Positions 45,337 to 53,339 of a stretch of DNA of 64,000 nt are shown one piece after another. Under the pieces are notes generated by a model. That model saw only the letters and a program-made list of their open reading frames with translations. It made no database searches and had not been told where the DNA came from. Source of the DNA: Rhizobiaceae bacterium (GTDB lineage Bacteria > Pseudomonadota > Alphaproteobacteria > Rhizobiales > Rhizobiaceae); the NCBI GenBank assembly GCA_019635755.1, contig JAHBYW010000008.1, forward strand, positions 1 through 64,000. Direction: 5' to 3'. Within the stretch, counting starts at the first letter, position 1; each line of letters opens with the position of its first letter. Both the position numbers and the translations under genes were made by a program.

Positions 45337-45782
45337 ATCGCCAGCCGCACACTTCTTCTCGCGAAATCATCGTCGCCGACGCGATCAAGGACGTCGTCGG
45401 AGAGCTGCGCATGATCGATGTCGGCGACTACATCGCCTTCATGCGGATGGAGTGTTTCGCCAACGTGTCGGACATCGTCGACTCCGCCGCCGAGATGTTC
45501 TTCATGCCGGGAACGCTGAGGCTTGGCCATGGCGGCGAGGCACATGTGGCGTGGAAGGGCGATCCGAAGATCGAGCTCGACCTCGAACTCCGGCCACAGG
45601 GCGCGACCGTCTACTTCAAGCTGTCGCTGGCGGCGGACGCGGCGGGTGTGGAAGTGAACTACGTCTCCTTCGACCAGCCGGCCGATGATCCCGAGGCGAA
45701 CACCGCTTTCCTGTCCGCGGCAATCGAGCAGGCGCGGATCCGCAAGACGGTTCCCGACCGGATGACCGGCGAGGCGGCGTAG
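45333..45782 (+). CDS. Flagellar-locus cytoplasmic protein of unknown function
   Basis: This 149-residue protein has no signal peptide or membrane segment. It is acidic, with a helical start (REIIVADAIKDVVGELR) and alternating strands afterwards (GGEAHVAWKGDPKIELDLEL, then ATVYFKLSLAADAAGVEVNY). I recognise no family. Its ATG overlaps the flhB stop by four bases, so it is translationally coupled to flhB and very probably flagellar. It is convergent with the oxidoreductase gene seven bases away, marking the edge of the locus. Confidence 0.75.
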   Translation: MNRQPHTSSREIIVADAIKDVVGELRMIDVGDYIAFMRMECFANVSDIVDSAAEMFFMPGTLRLGHGGEAHVAWKGDPKIELDLELRPQGATVYFKLSLAADAAGVEVNYVSFDQPADDPEANTAFLSAAIEQARIRKTVPDRMTGEAA

Positions 45783-45789
45783 GCGCGGC

Positions 45790-46662
45790 TCAGCGCCGCC
45801 GGCGACCGAGGACGTCCCGGACGACGTCCGACAGATCGACCGTCCCTGCCGACGGCGCGCCCAGATTTCCCATCTTCTCCTGGACGTCCGCGATGGCGTC
45901 GGCCAGCGGCGCGTGCAGGCCGAGATCGGCCAGCGTCGCCGCGCTCTCGCGCATCTCCGCGGCGCGGCGCTTGCCGTGCCGGGTGGTGCGCTCGAACTGA
46001 TAACCGGCAAGCTCCGGCAGGCCGAGGCCCGGATACGAGCCGGACAGCGATGCCATGATGGTGTCGAGGCAACCGGAGGCCTCGGCGGCAAGCAGCGCCT
46101 CCACCGTGATCGCCTCCAGTCCCTTCACGAACAGGCTGCGGACCATCTTGATCGCCGTCGCGGCGCCGGGCTTGTCGCCCACGATGTCGAAGCCGAAGTC
46201 CAGCCGCCTCAGCGTCGCGGCGAGCGCGTCGTCGACCGCGCCTGCGAGCAGGACTGCCGTGCGATGGCCCTTCGGGTGGACGGGCGCCATTACCGCCATG
46301 TCGACATAGGTTGCGCCGGGGCCGAACAGCGCGGCGCTGGCCTCCTTGCGCTTCGGCGAGACCGAATTGATGTCGAAGAACACCTGGCCCTGATGGACGT
46401 GCGGCGCGACGGATGCAGCGGCCACCAGGCTCTGGTCGGCCGTGACGGCGGAGATGATCCACGTCGCATCGGCGACTGCGGCTTCCGCAGAGGGTGCCGG
46501 CGCGACGCCTGCAGCACGCATGGCGGCAGCGCATGGGCCGTCCGCGCCTTCGGTGTCGAGCAGGCGGTCGTAGGCGAAGAAGGCGAGGGCGGGGTCGTGC
46601 GCAGCGAGGGATCGCTGGAAGGCGCGGCCTGCTTCGCCGAAGCCGATGAAGGCGATGTTCAT
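45790..46662 (-). CDS. 6PGDH/HIBADH-like NAD(P)-dependent oxidoreductase (DUF1932 type)
   Basis: This 290-residue protein has an N-terminal Rossmann domain (NIAFIGFGEAGRAFQRSL, residues 2-19) and a helical C-terminal domain with GDKPGAATAIKMVRSLFVKG, where K in this segment corresponds to the catalytic lysine of 3-hydroxyisobutyrate-dehydrogenase relatives. The C-terminal end resembles DUF1932. It should oxidise or reduce a hydroxy/oxo acid. It is the last gene of the gallate-type cluster, separated from galD by a palindromic repeat. The ATG at 46662 starts right at the Rossmann fold; a start at 46713 would extend into the repeat. Its substrate is unknown. Confidence 0.8.
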   Translation of the reverse strand: MNIAFIGFGEAGRAFQRSLAAHDPALAFFAYDRLLDTEGADGPCAAAMRAAGVAPAPSAEAAVADATWIISAVTADQSLVAAASVAPHVHQGQVFFDINSVSPKRKEASAALFGPGATYVDMAVMAPVHPKGHRTAVLLAGAVDDALAATLRRLDFGFDIVGDKPGAATAIKMVRSLFVKGLEAITVEALLAAEASGCLDTIMASLSGSYPGLGLPELAGYQFERTTRHGKRRAAEMRESAATLADLGLHAPLADAIADVQEKMGNLGAPSAGTVDLSDVVRDVLGRRRR

Positions 46663-46687
46663 GGGTGGCGATTGCTCTTGATGGATA

Positions 46688-46778
46688 CCCCCACCCCTAA
46701 CCCCTCCCCGCAAGGGGGAGGGGGACTTAGGCGCGGCAGCTTCCCCTCCCCCTTGCGGGGAGGGGTTAGGGGTGGGGG
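46688..46778. repeat. Intergenic palindromic repeat (arms about 37 nt)
   Basis: The left arm (46688-46725) and right arm (46742-46778) are reverse complements except for one indel. Each contains CCCTCCCCGCAAGGGGGAGG, which is itself a dyad. It fills the gap between galD and the oxidoreductase gene. The sequence is shared with the repeat at 49508-49623. Confidence 0.85.
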
Positions 46779-46806
46779 TGCTAACGAGCCGGTCATCGCG
46801 GTCACA

Positions 46807-47877
46807 TCACCCGAACACCATGCCGTCAAACAGCTTCCGCGCCGTGCGCAGGACCGCGACCTTCGCCATCCGATGCCCCTCCATCGTCGCGACGATGGAC
46901 ATCTCGCCGGTCGGGTGCTCGATCGACAGTGTCTTCTCCGCGCCGTCTGGGACGGTGGCCAATTCCGCCGCGGGGCCGGTCGGCAGAAGGCAGGCGGTGG
47001 CGACCGAAACCGCCCCGAACACGCCGATCGCGTCATGGCATTTGTGCGGGATGAAGGTGCGCGTCGAGATCGCGCCGCCGTTCCGCGCCCGTGACACCAT
47101 CGTCATCTTCGGCACGGACTTGTCTTTCACTTCGCCGAGATTCATCAGCGGCCCGGCCTTCAGGCGGATGGCTTCCAGTTTCGAGCGGAGCGTCGCGTTC
47201 GCCTCGAGCTCCTTCGGCGTCTCGTCGCCCGAAACGCCGAGGTCCGACGCGCGCATGACGACGCAGGGCATGCCGTTGTCGATCAGCGTGCAGTCGACGC
47301 CTTCGATGGTGTCGACGGCGTTGCCGGTGGGCAGCAGCGCGCCGCACGACGAGCCGGCGATGTCCTCGAAGGCGATCGGGATCGGCGCGGCTGTACCCGG
47401 TACGCCGTCGATGCGCGCCTCACCGGCATAGCTCACCACGCCGCCCGGCGTCCGGATCGTCGCGGTCGCGACCTGCCCGGTGTTCTCCATGAAGATACGC
47501 ACGCCGGTCTCGCCGTCCCGCGCGGCAACCAGCCCGCGCTCTATGGCGAAGGGGCCAACGCCGGCGAGTATGTTGCCGCAGTTCTGCTGGTCGGTGACGA
47601 CGGGGCGGTCGACGAAGACCTGCAGGAAGAGGTAGTCGACATCGACGCCCGGCCGCGCGGACCTTTTCACCACGGCGATCTTGGAGGTGAGCGGGTTCGC
47701 GCCGCCCATGCCGTCGATCTGCAGCGGGTCGGGCGAACCCATGGCCCGAAGCAGGAAGGCGTCGCGGGCGGCCGTGTCGGCGGGAAGGTCGCCGGCGAGG
47801 AAATAGCCGCCTTTCGACGTGCCGCCGCGCATCCATAGGCAGCGGATCGACGTGGTCGCTGGTGGCTGCGAGCCCAT
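46807..47877 (-). CDS. galD: 4-Oxalomesaconate tautomerase (GalD), PrpF superfamily
   Basis: This 356-residue diaminopimelate-epimerase-fold protein should convert the keto form of 4-oxalomesaconate to the enol form in gallate and protocatechuate 4,5-cleavage pathways. The signature WMRGGTSKGGYF (15-26) and QQNCGNILAGVGPFA (97-111) with catalytic C100 match GalD and PrpF. A second conserved segment, GPLMNLGEVKDKSVPKMTMV, lies in the second half. The neighbours GalC and GalB complete the route. PrpF aconitate isomerase is the alternative, but the context decides for GalD. Palindromic repeats flank it on both sides. Confidence 0.87.
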   Translation of the reverse strand: MGSQPPATTSIRCLWMRGGTSKGGYFLAGDLPADTAARDAFLLRAMGSPDPLQIDGMGGANPLTSKIAVVKRSARPGVDVDYLFLQVFVDRPVVTDQQNCGNILAGVGPFAIERGLVAARDGETGVRIFMENTGQVATATIRTPGGVVSYAGEARIDGVPGTAAPIPIAFEDIAGSSCGALLPTGNAVDTIEGVDCTLIDNGMPCVVMRASDLGVSGDETPKELEANATLRSKLEAIRLKAGPLMNLGEVKDKSVPKMTMVSRARNGGAISTRTFIPHKCHDAIGVFGAVSVATACLLPTGPAAELATVPDGAEKTLSIEHPTGEMSIVATMEGHRMAKVAVLRTARKLFDGMVFG

Positions 47878-47908
47878 TCAAGCCACCGGCGAGGTATTGG
47901 GCAAAGAA

Positions 47909-48058
47909 GCCCCCTCACCCGATCGCTCCTTCGGAGCTCTCGTCCTCTCCCCAAGAGGAGAGGGGGCGTTGGCGCTTCCGATATTCCTCTCCCCAACGGA
48001 GAGAGGGTGGCCGAGCAAGGCGGCGCAGCCGCCGCCAGCGGAGGCCGGGTGAGGGGGC
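47909..48058. repeat. Intergenic palindromic repeat, different family
   Basis: Terminal 13-base inverted repeats GCCCCCTCACCCG (47909-47921) and CGGGTGAGGGGGC (48046-48058) bound an element with internal dyads CTCTCCCC/GGAGAG. It occupies the gap between galC and galD. No open reading frame of note is inside. Confidence 0.75.
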
Positions 48059-48079
48059 TGGCCCGTAAGCCCAGGCGCC

Positions 48080-48751
48080 TCACACATATTTCAGCCCCTT
48101 GGCCTTCAGCCTGTCGCGCATGCCGTACATGTCGAGGCCGAGTTCGCCGGCTACAAGCCGTTTGCGCGTCTCTTCCTCCTTCGCGATGCGCGCCCGCGAC
48201 GCTTCCAGCACCTTCGCCGCTTCCTCGCGCCGCACCACGCAGACGCCGTCATCGTCCGCGACGATCGCGTCGCCCGGATTGACCAGCATTCCGGCGCAGA
48301 CGACCGGCACGTTCACGGAGCCGAGCGTTTCCTTGACGGTGCCCTGCGCGGAGATGGTCTTCGACCACACCGGGAATTTCATCGCGGTCAGGTCACGCAC
48401 GTCGCGCACGCCGGCTTCGATGATCAGCGCACGCACGCCGCGCACCTGCAGCGAATTGGCGAGCAGGTCGCCGAAGTAGCCATCCTCGCTTGGGCTGGTC
48501 GGCGCGACGACGAGAATGTCGCCCTCGCGGCACTGTTCGACCGCGACGTGGATCATCCAGTTGTCGCCGGGTGGGATGGAGACCGTGATCGCGGTGCCGG
48601 CAACCTGCGCGCCCGGATAGATCGGGCGCATGTAAGGGAGCATCAGGCCCTTGCGACCCTGCGCCTCGTGGACGGTCGCCACGCCGCATTCGGCGAGGCC
48701 GGAAACGGTGGCAGGGTCGGCGCGGTCGATGGATTGGACGACGATGCTCAC
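48080..48751 (-). CDS. galC: 4-Carboxy-4-hydroxy-2-oxoadipate aldolase (GalC/LigK), RraA family
   Basis: This 223-residue protein should split 4-carboxy-4-hydroxy-2-oxoadipate into pyruvate and oxaloacetate. Family features are [20 protein letters not shown], then [40 protein letters not shown] (with GVRDVRDL following) and [14 protein letters not shown]. These give the metal- and substrate-binding Arg and Asp of the RraA-type aldolases. The start is GTG at 48751, overlapping the galB stop by four bases (GTGA), which supports coupling. The longer frame upstream runs through galB. Confidence 0.88.
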   Translation of the reverse strand: MSIVVQSIDRADPATVSGLAECGVATVHEAQGRKGLMLPYMRPIYPGAQVAGTAITVSIPPGDNWMIHVAVEQCREGDILVVAPTSPSEDGYFGDLLANSLQVRGVRALIIEAGVRDVRDLTAMKFPVWSKTISAQGTVKETLGSVNVPVVCAGMLVNPGDAIVADDDGVCVVRREEAAKVLEASRARIAKEEETRKRLVAGELGLDMYGMRDRLKAKGLKYV

Positions 48752-49485
48752 TTTCGCCCCTCCGTCGGCACCAGCGTCTCGACGACGTGCGGGAAGACCG
48801 CCTCGTAGGCCTCGCCATAGGTGATCTTCTTGTCGGAGTTGCGCGCGGCCTGGACGCCGCGCTGTTCGGCAACGCGGGTGTAGTATTCCCAGAGATGCTC
48901 CTGGCCGGCCATGCATTTGATCGCGGCGAGCTTCTTCTCCCAGACCGGCGTGATGTCGAGCAGCACGTTGGGCATCCAGCGGCACTGCTCGGGCTGGTGC
49001 GGTTCGAACAGGAACACCGGCGGCGCGCCCAGCACCGTCTCGCCCGGCTTGTGCCCATGCGCCTGCGCGATGATGCGGGCGTGCTGGGTGAACTCGCTGA
49101 CCAGAGGATGGTCGCGGTTGTACGGGTCTTCGCGCGAATGGGTCAGCACGAAGGACGGGCGGAGCGCGCGGTACGTGCCGGCGAGGCGGAACAGCGACTC
49201 CTCGGAGAGCGCGATCGGATAGTCGCCGAGATCCCAGAACTGGATGTCGGCGACGCCGAGCGCGTGAGCCGCGGCCTCGGCTTCCTTGCGTCGCTCGGTC
49301 TTCACCTTTTCGAGTGTCATGCCCGCCTGGCGCCAGAGCTTGGCGCTCTCGCCGCGCTCTCCGTAGGAGAGGCAGATGACGGAGACGGATAGTCCCGCCT
49401 CCGCGTGGAGCGCAATGGCACCCGCCGCGCGCCAGACGAAGTCGGCGGAATGGGCGGAGATGACGAGGGCGGTTTTGGCGGTCAT
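48748..49485 (-). CDS. galB: 4-Oxalomesaconate hydratase (GalB), PIG-L family
   Basis: This 245-residue protein belongs to the PIG-L/LmbE zinc-hydrolase fold. The metal motif is [17 protein letters not shown] (H12, D15), followed by [10 protein letters not shown], and the third ligand is probably in the [19 protein letters not shown] region. GalB hydrates 4-oxalomesaconate to 4-carboxy-4-hydroxy-2-oxoadipate. The ATG at 49485 follows GGGGGATCACG; an upstream in-frame ATG at 49551 lies in the intergenic repeat. It is coupled to galC by a four-base overlap. Confidence 0.87.
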   Translation of the reverse strand: MTAKTALVISAHSADFVWRAAGAIALHAEAGLSVSVICLSYGERGESAKLWRQAGMTLEKVKTERRKEAEAAAHALGVADIQFWDLGDYPIALSEESLFRLAGTYRALRPSFVLTHSREDPYNRDHPLVSEFTQHARIIAQAHGHKPGETVLGAPPVFLFEPHQPEQCRWMPNVLLDITPVWEKKLAAIKCMAGQEHLWEYYTRVAEQRGVQAARNSDKKITYGEAYEAVFPHVVETLVPTEGRK

Positions 49486-49507
49486 CGTGATCCCCCGTCG
49501 TGTAACA

Positions 49508-49623
49508 ATGCACCCCCACCCGCCGCGCTTCGCGCGTCGACCTCCCCGCAAGGGGGAGGTGGGCTGCCGCCCGCCAAGTCCCCCTCCCCCTTGCGGGGAG
49601 GGGTCAGGGGTGGGGGTGCAATG
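49508..49623. repeat. Intergenic palindromic repeat
   Basis: Outer inverted repeats near 49508-49519 and 49611-49623 (TGCACCCCCAC and its complement) enclose internal arms CCTCCCCGCAAGGGGGAGG and CCCCCTCCCCCTTGCGGGGA. It belongs to the same family as the element at 46688-46778 and lies between galB and the dioxygenase gene. Confidence 0.82.
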
Positions 49624-49639
49624 CGAGCAAAAGCTATCA

Positions 49640-50602
49640 TCACCCCTTCTCCTCCACCGGTGGGGTACCGTGCGTGTGGAAGCTCGGGATCGTCTTCAGG
49701 CCCCAGGCCTGGCCCTTCTTGCGCTCGGTTTCCGTCCAGGTGATCGGCTCCCAGTCGGGCTGGAGGATCAACCGCGCGCCGGCATTCGCCACCTCGACGC
49801 GGTTTCCTGCCGGCTCGTAGACATAAAGGAAGAAGGTTCCCTGGATGGCGTGCTTGTGCGGGCCCTGCTCGATGAAGACGCCGTTCTCCAGGAACACGTC
49901 CGCAGCGCGCAGGATGTCGTCGCGCTGGTCGCAGGCATAGGTGACGTGGTGGAAGCGGCCCTTGGCGCCGGCATGGTCTTCGGTCACCGCCACGTCGTAG
50001 CTCTTGTTGTTGACCGTGAACCAGCAGCCGGCCAGCCGTCCAGAGTCCAGCACGATCTGCTCGGTGACACGGCTGCCCAGCGCGCCGGTGAAGAAGTCGC
50101 GCATGGCGGCGACGTCGGAGGCGAGCAGGTTGAAATGATCGATGCGCCTGACCGCCGCGCCGCGCCCATGATAGCGCTGCGCGATGTTCTTCAGCGCCGG
50201 CTTCTCGGCATCGGGCGCCTTGTATTTCACCGTGTCGTAGTAGAGTTCGAAGATGTGGCCGTCGGGGCTCCTGAAGCGGAACGACCGGCCGTGGCCGAGG
50301 TCGCCGTCGGTCCAGCCGAGCCCGCAACCCAACTTTTCGATCGCCGCCACCCGCCGGTGCAGCGCCGCCTCGGACGCAGCGCGATAGGACGCATGCCCGA
50401 GGCCCGTCGTGTGCCACGCGGTGAGTTTCAGGGAGTGGAATTCGTAGTCGTCGAAGCCGCGAAGATAGACGGAATCGCCCTCTCTCCCGCTCTCGGTAAG
50501 TCCGTAGACACGCACGAAGAAATCGAGGCTCTCGTCCGGCTTGTCGGTGAAAAGCTCGATGTGGCCGAGGTGAGCCACGTCGTAGCAGGGCTCTGCGCTC
50601 AT
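49640..50602 (-). CDS. VOC-superfamily extradiol ring-cleavage dioxygenase, catechol 2,3-dioxygenase (XylE)-like
   Basis: This 320-residue two-domain protein should cleave a catecholic ring with Fe(II). The C-terminal domain matches XylE closely in pattern: IDHFNLL (H156), KGRFHHVTYACDQRDDILRA (H218/H219), GPHKHAIQGTFFLYVYEPAG and NRVEV (E270), giving the 2-His-1-carboxylate site. The N-terminal domain starts with HLGHIELFTDKPDESLDFF. In a cluster with GalB/GalC/GalD the expected ring-cleaving enzyme is LigAB- or GalA-type; none is present, so this protein is the only candidate. Its start overlaps the AEC permease stop by four bases. The true substrate (gallate, 3-O-methylgallate, protocatechuate or a catechol) is unknown. 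Confidence 0.85.
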   Translation of the reverse strand: MSAEPCYDVAHLGHIELFTDKPDESLDFFVRVYGLTESGREGDSVYLRGFDDYEFHSLKLTAWHTTGLGHASYRAASEAALHRRVAAIEKLGCGLGWTDGDLGHGRSFRFRSPDGHIFELYYDTVKYKAPDAEKPALKNIAQRYHGRGAAVRRIDHFNLLASDVAAMRDFFTGALGSRVTEQIVLDSGRLAGCWFTVNNKSYDVAVTEDHAGAKGRFHHVTYACDQRDDILRAADVFLENGVFIEQGPHKHAIQGTFFLYVYEPAGNRVEVANAGARLILQPDWEPITWTETERKKGQAWGLKTIPSFHTHGTPPVEEKG

Positions 50603-51639
50603 TGGCGTCCTCCCGGCGCGCTGATGACAATCTGAAACCCGGCTCCGACGCCTGTCAATCGCGCGTCGGCGGTCTCGGCCGGCGGCGTCGCGTCGGGCGG
50701 CGCCGCGATGCCGGTCGGAAGCATGGCGATGACGGTGGTGAGCGTGAGGAAGCTGGCGGCGGTCGCCGCGACCAGCGCGGCCGCGGCCAGGCCGCCGAGG
50801 CCGAAACGCTGGCCGAAGATCGGGAAGACAGTCAGCATCGGCGAGGCGGCGAGGATGAGACCGGCTGCCATCAGACCTGCCGGCACGCCGCCGATGAGGA
50901 CAAATCCGGCCGCGACGGCCAGCGGATGCAGGATCAGCTTCGCCAGCACGATCCAGGCCACGTCTGTGTTCAGCGAGGCCAGACCGACCCCGGCCAGGGT
51001 GCCGCCGACGACGAAGAGCGCACACGCGGCGGATGCATCCGCGACCATGCCGATCGCCCGGTCGAGCGGCGCGGGGAGCGACACGCCGGCGAGCGAGAGG
51101 AGGATTCCGACAAGGATCGCCAGGAAGAGCGGCATGCGGACGAGCCTCGCCCCGGCGTCGGCCACCATGCGCGTGACCGGCCGCGCGTCGCCGCGGCTGG
51201 CTTCCGCCAGCCCAAGCGCCAGCGGAATGATCAGCGCGTTTTCGACCAGCATGGAGAGCGGCAGTGCGGTTAGCGCCGGGGCGCCGATCGCCAGCGACGC
51301 CACCGGAAAGCCGACGAAGCCGCTGTTGGAGGCGACGCCGCCGAGGGAGGCGATCGCGGCGTGGGAGAGCGTGCGGCCGAGCATGCGGAAAAAGGCCAGC
51401 GCCCCGAGGAAAACGACGAGCGAGCCGCCGGCATAGGCCGCGACGTAGCCGGCATTGAACGTCGTGGCGAAGTCCTGGCCGAGCAAAGCGTTCAGGACGA
51501 GGGCAGGCAGCGCGAAGTTCAGGACGAAGAAGCCCAGTCCCGAGATGAAGTCGGGCGGCACCGCGCCAAGCCGGGCCGCGCCGAATCCCAGCGCGATCAG
51601 CAGGAAGATGGGCAGCGTGGTGGCGAGGATGGCGGTCAT
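50599..51639 (-). CDS. AEC-family membrane transporter
   Basis: This 346-residue protein has about ten membrane spans and the auxin-efflux-carrier family pattern: LPIFLLIALGFGAARLG, then FVLNFALPALVLNALL (N-F-A-L-P-A), SNSGFVGFPVASLAIGAPAL (G-F-P motif), and LILAASPMLTVFPIFGQRFG. Such carriers move malonate, other organic acids or aromatic acids. Because it overlaps the dioxygenase gene and follows ligM, uptake or export of an aromatic acid or pathway product is likely. The ATG at 51639 gives a membrane span directly; an earlier start at 51678 falls in the repeat. Confidence 0.87.
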   Translation of the reverse strand: MTAILATTLPIFLLIALGFGAARLGAVPPDFISGLGFFVLNFALPALVLNALLGQDFATTFNAGYVAAYAGGSLVVFLGALAFFRMLGRTLSHAAIASLGGVASNSGFVGFPVASLAIGAPALTALPLSMLVENALIIPLALGLAEASRGDARPVTRMVADAGARLVRMPLFLAILVGILLSLAGVSLPAPLDRAIGMVADASAACALFVVGGTLAGVGLASLNTDVAWIVLAKLILHPLAVAAGFVLIGGVPAGLMAAGLILAASPMLTVFPIFGQRFGLGGLAAAALVAATAASFLTLTTVIAMLPTGIAAPPDATPPAETADARLTGVGAGFQIVISAPGGRQ

Positions 51640-51649
51640 GGACGTTGCC

Positions 51650-51890
51650 GATCTCCCCCCTTGAGGGGGAGATGCCAAACTTGACCAGACTGGGCAGGCC
51701 AGAGGGGGGTGCCCGCGCGACGCGATAATGCCGTCATCGCACTACACCACACTCCGAGTTCTTCCTGCCGACCGAGGCATGATCGCTGCCTATCGATGTA
51801 CTCGAACTGTAACCCGGCGATCATAGTCGATTGACCGGGGCACCCCCCCCTCTGGCCCGCGGGCCATCTCCCCGCAGGGGGGAGATGGCT
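51650..51890. repeat. Intergenic inverted repeat pair between the permease and ligM genes
   Basis: A left arm (51650-51714) and right arm (51838-51890) share, in inverted orientation, an ATCTCCCC...GGGGAGAT dyad and the CCAGAGGGGGG/CCCCCCTCTGG block. The central 120 bases have no visible gene. The right end touches the last codons of the ligM reading frame. Confidence 0.75.
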
Positions 51891-53295
51891 AGGCCGCGGC
51901 CTGCTTGGTCCGCCAAGAGTCCGCGTAGTTCTCGCGGGCTTCCTGTGCGTAGGGCACGGCCGACACGCGGACGCGGATTTCCGTCTGCTTGTGCGGCTCG
52001 ACGGTCGTCTTCTTGGTGCCGCCGTCCTCTTCGCCCCACACCATCGTCAGCACGTCGCCGACCTGCACGTCCGGATCGACGATGCCGAGCGAGAGGTACG
52101 AGCGCTCATTGTAGGAGTAGCCGGCGAACATCGACATGCCGACCATCTTCGATCCCTTGACGATCATGTCGGCATTGGTCGAGGCATAGTTGGCGTTGGG
52201 GATGTCGATGTACTTGAAGTTGTCGACGCCCGGCTCGAAGAAGGAGCGGAAGACGCGGCCGACATCGTCGGCGTTCCATTCGAAGGTGACCTTCTTGCGG
52301 TGCGGTTTGCCGGCGATCTTCTCCAGTGCCTCGCGGCCGATGAAGTCGTGGTCGAACTTCACGAACGGGCCATAGCCGAGCTCGTACGGGGTCACGTAGT
52401 AGTCCTCGATGTTCTTCGACTTGAAGCTGCCGCCGATCGAGCCGCCGCCTTCGTAGCCGTCGGCCGGAAGATACTCGCGGTACGACTTCATGCGCTCACC
52501 GGTGTAGACGGCCGGGAGCGGGGAGGGGATCCAGCCGGATTCAAGCGTGTTGGTGGCGTAGGCGCGCGAGCCGCAGAGCCGCATGCCGAATTCCTTGCCG
52601 GCCTCGAAGATGATGTCGCGGATCTCCTCGGCTTCTTCGTAGGGGCCCCAGATTTCCAGACCCGGCGCACCGGACATGCCGTGGCGCAGGCAGCGCACGT
52701 CGCGGCCGCCGATCTTGATCTTGTCCATGGTGAAGAACTTCACCTCCGGGATCGGGCCGCCATTCACCTTTTCCAGGATCTTCCAGGCGTTCGGGCCCTG
52801 GACCTGGTAGCGGTAGCGCTTGCGGAACACGCCCTTCGATCCGGGACGCGACGGGGAACGGTCGTCGCGCTCGGTGGTGACCTTGAAGCCGCCCGTCTTG
52901 GCGTGGAACTCGACCCAGTTGATGGTCGGCACGCGGCCGACGATCAGGAGCTGGTTCTCGGCCAGGTGGAACAGGATCACGTCGCCGATCACATGGCCGC
53001 TGTGGCTGACCGGGACGAACTGCTTGGCGCGGTTCACCGGAAACTTCTCGACGCTGTTGATGCCGAGATAGGAGATCAGCTTGACCGCATCCGGCCCTTC
53101 GATCAGGAGCTCGGCCATGTGGTGCGTCTGGTCGAACAGCACGGCGGTGTTGCGCCAGGCCCACTGCTCGTCGCGCCAGCTCGTGAATTCGTTCGGCACG
53201 ACCGGATAGATGTAGGCGCCGATCTTCGAGTTGCGCAGGTGGTCGACGGTGTTGCCAACCTCCTTCAGCAGCTGTTCGAGATTCTTCTTTGCCAT
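51889..53295 (-). CDS. ligM: Tetrahydrofolate-dependent aromatic O-demethylase (LigM/DesA-like)
   Basis: This 468-residue GcvT-family protein transfers a methyl group from a methoxylated aromatic to tetrahydrofolate. It resembles Sphingobium LigM throughout: NLEQLLKEVGNTVDHLRNSK, WAWRNTAVLFDQTHHMAELL, LRHGMSGAPGLEIWGPYEEA, LESGWIPSPLPAVYTGERMK, IGGSFKSKNIEDYYVTPYEL and GYGPFVKFDHDFIGREAL. Length is equal to LigM (about 470). Substrates of the known enzymes are vanillate and 3-O-methylgallate (LigM) or syringate (DesA); the sequence does not separate them by eye. It is the first enzyme gene after the GntR regulator (44-base gap). Demethylated product would feed ring cleavage by the neighbouring enzymes. 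Confidence 0.88.
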   Translation of the reverse strand: MAKKNLEQLLKEVGNTVDHLRNSKIGAYIYPVVPNEFTSWRDEQWAWRNTAVLFDQTHHMAELLIEGPDAVKLISYLGINSVEKFPVNRAKQFVPVSHSGHVIGDVILFHLAENQLLIVGRVPTINWVEFHAKTGGFKVTTERDDRSPSRPGSKGVFRKRYRYQVQGPNAWKILEKVNGGPIPEVKFFTMDKIKIGGRDVRCLRHGMSGAPGLEIWGPYEEAEEIRDIIFEAGKEFGMRLCGSRAYATNTLESGWIPSPLPAVYTGERMKSYREYLPADGYEGGGSIGGSFKSKNIEDYYVTPYELGYGPFVKFDHDFIGREALEKIAGKPHRKKVTFEWNADDVGRVFRSFFEPGVDNFKYIDIPNANYASTNADMIVKGSKMVGMSMFAGYSYNERSYLSLGIVDPDVQVGDVLTMVWGEEDGGTKKTTVEPHKQTEIRVRVSAVPYAQEARENYADSWRTKQAAA

Positions 53296-53339
53296 GATGG
53301 CCTCCCTGACGATTGTTCGTTTCGTGCGGTCGGAGCGTG

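Noticed and set aside
51715-51837. Possible small gene or RNA between the arms of the repeat upstream of the permease
   Set aside because: No start with a ribosome-binding site, no frame with coding character and no promoter or terminator pattern could be seen in the 120 bases.
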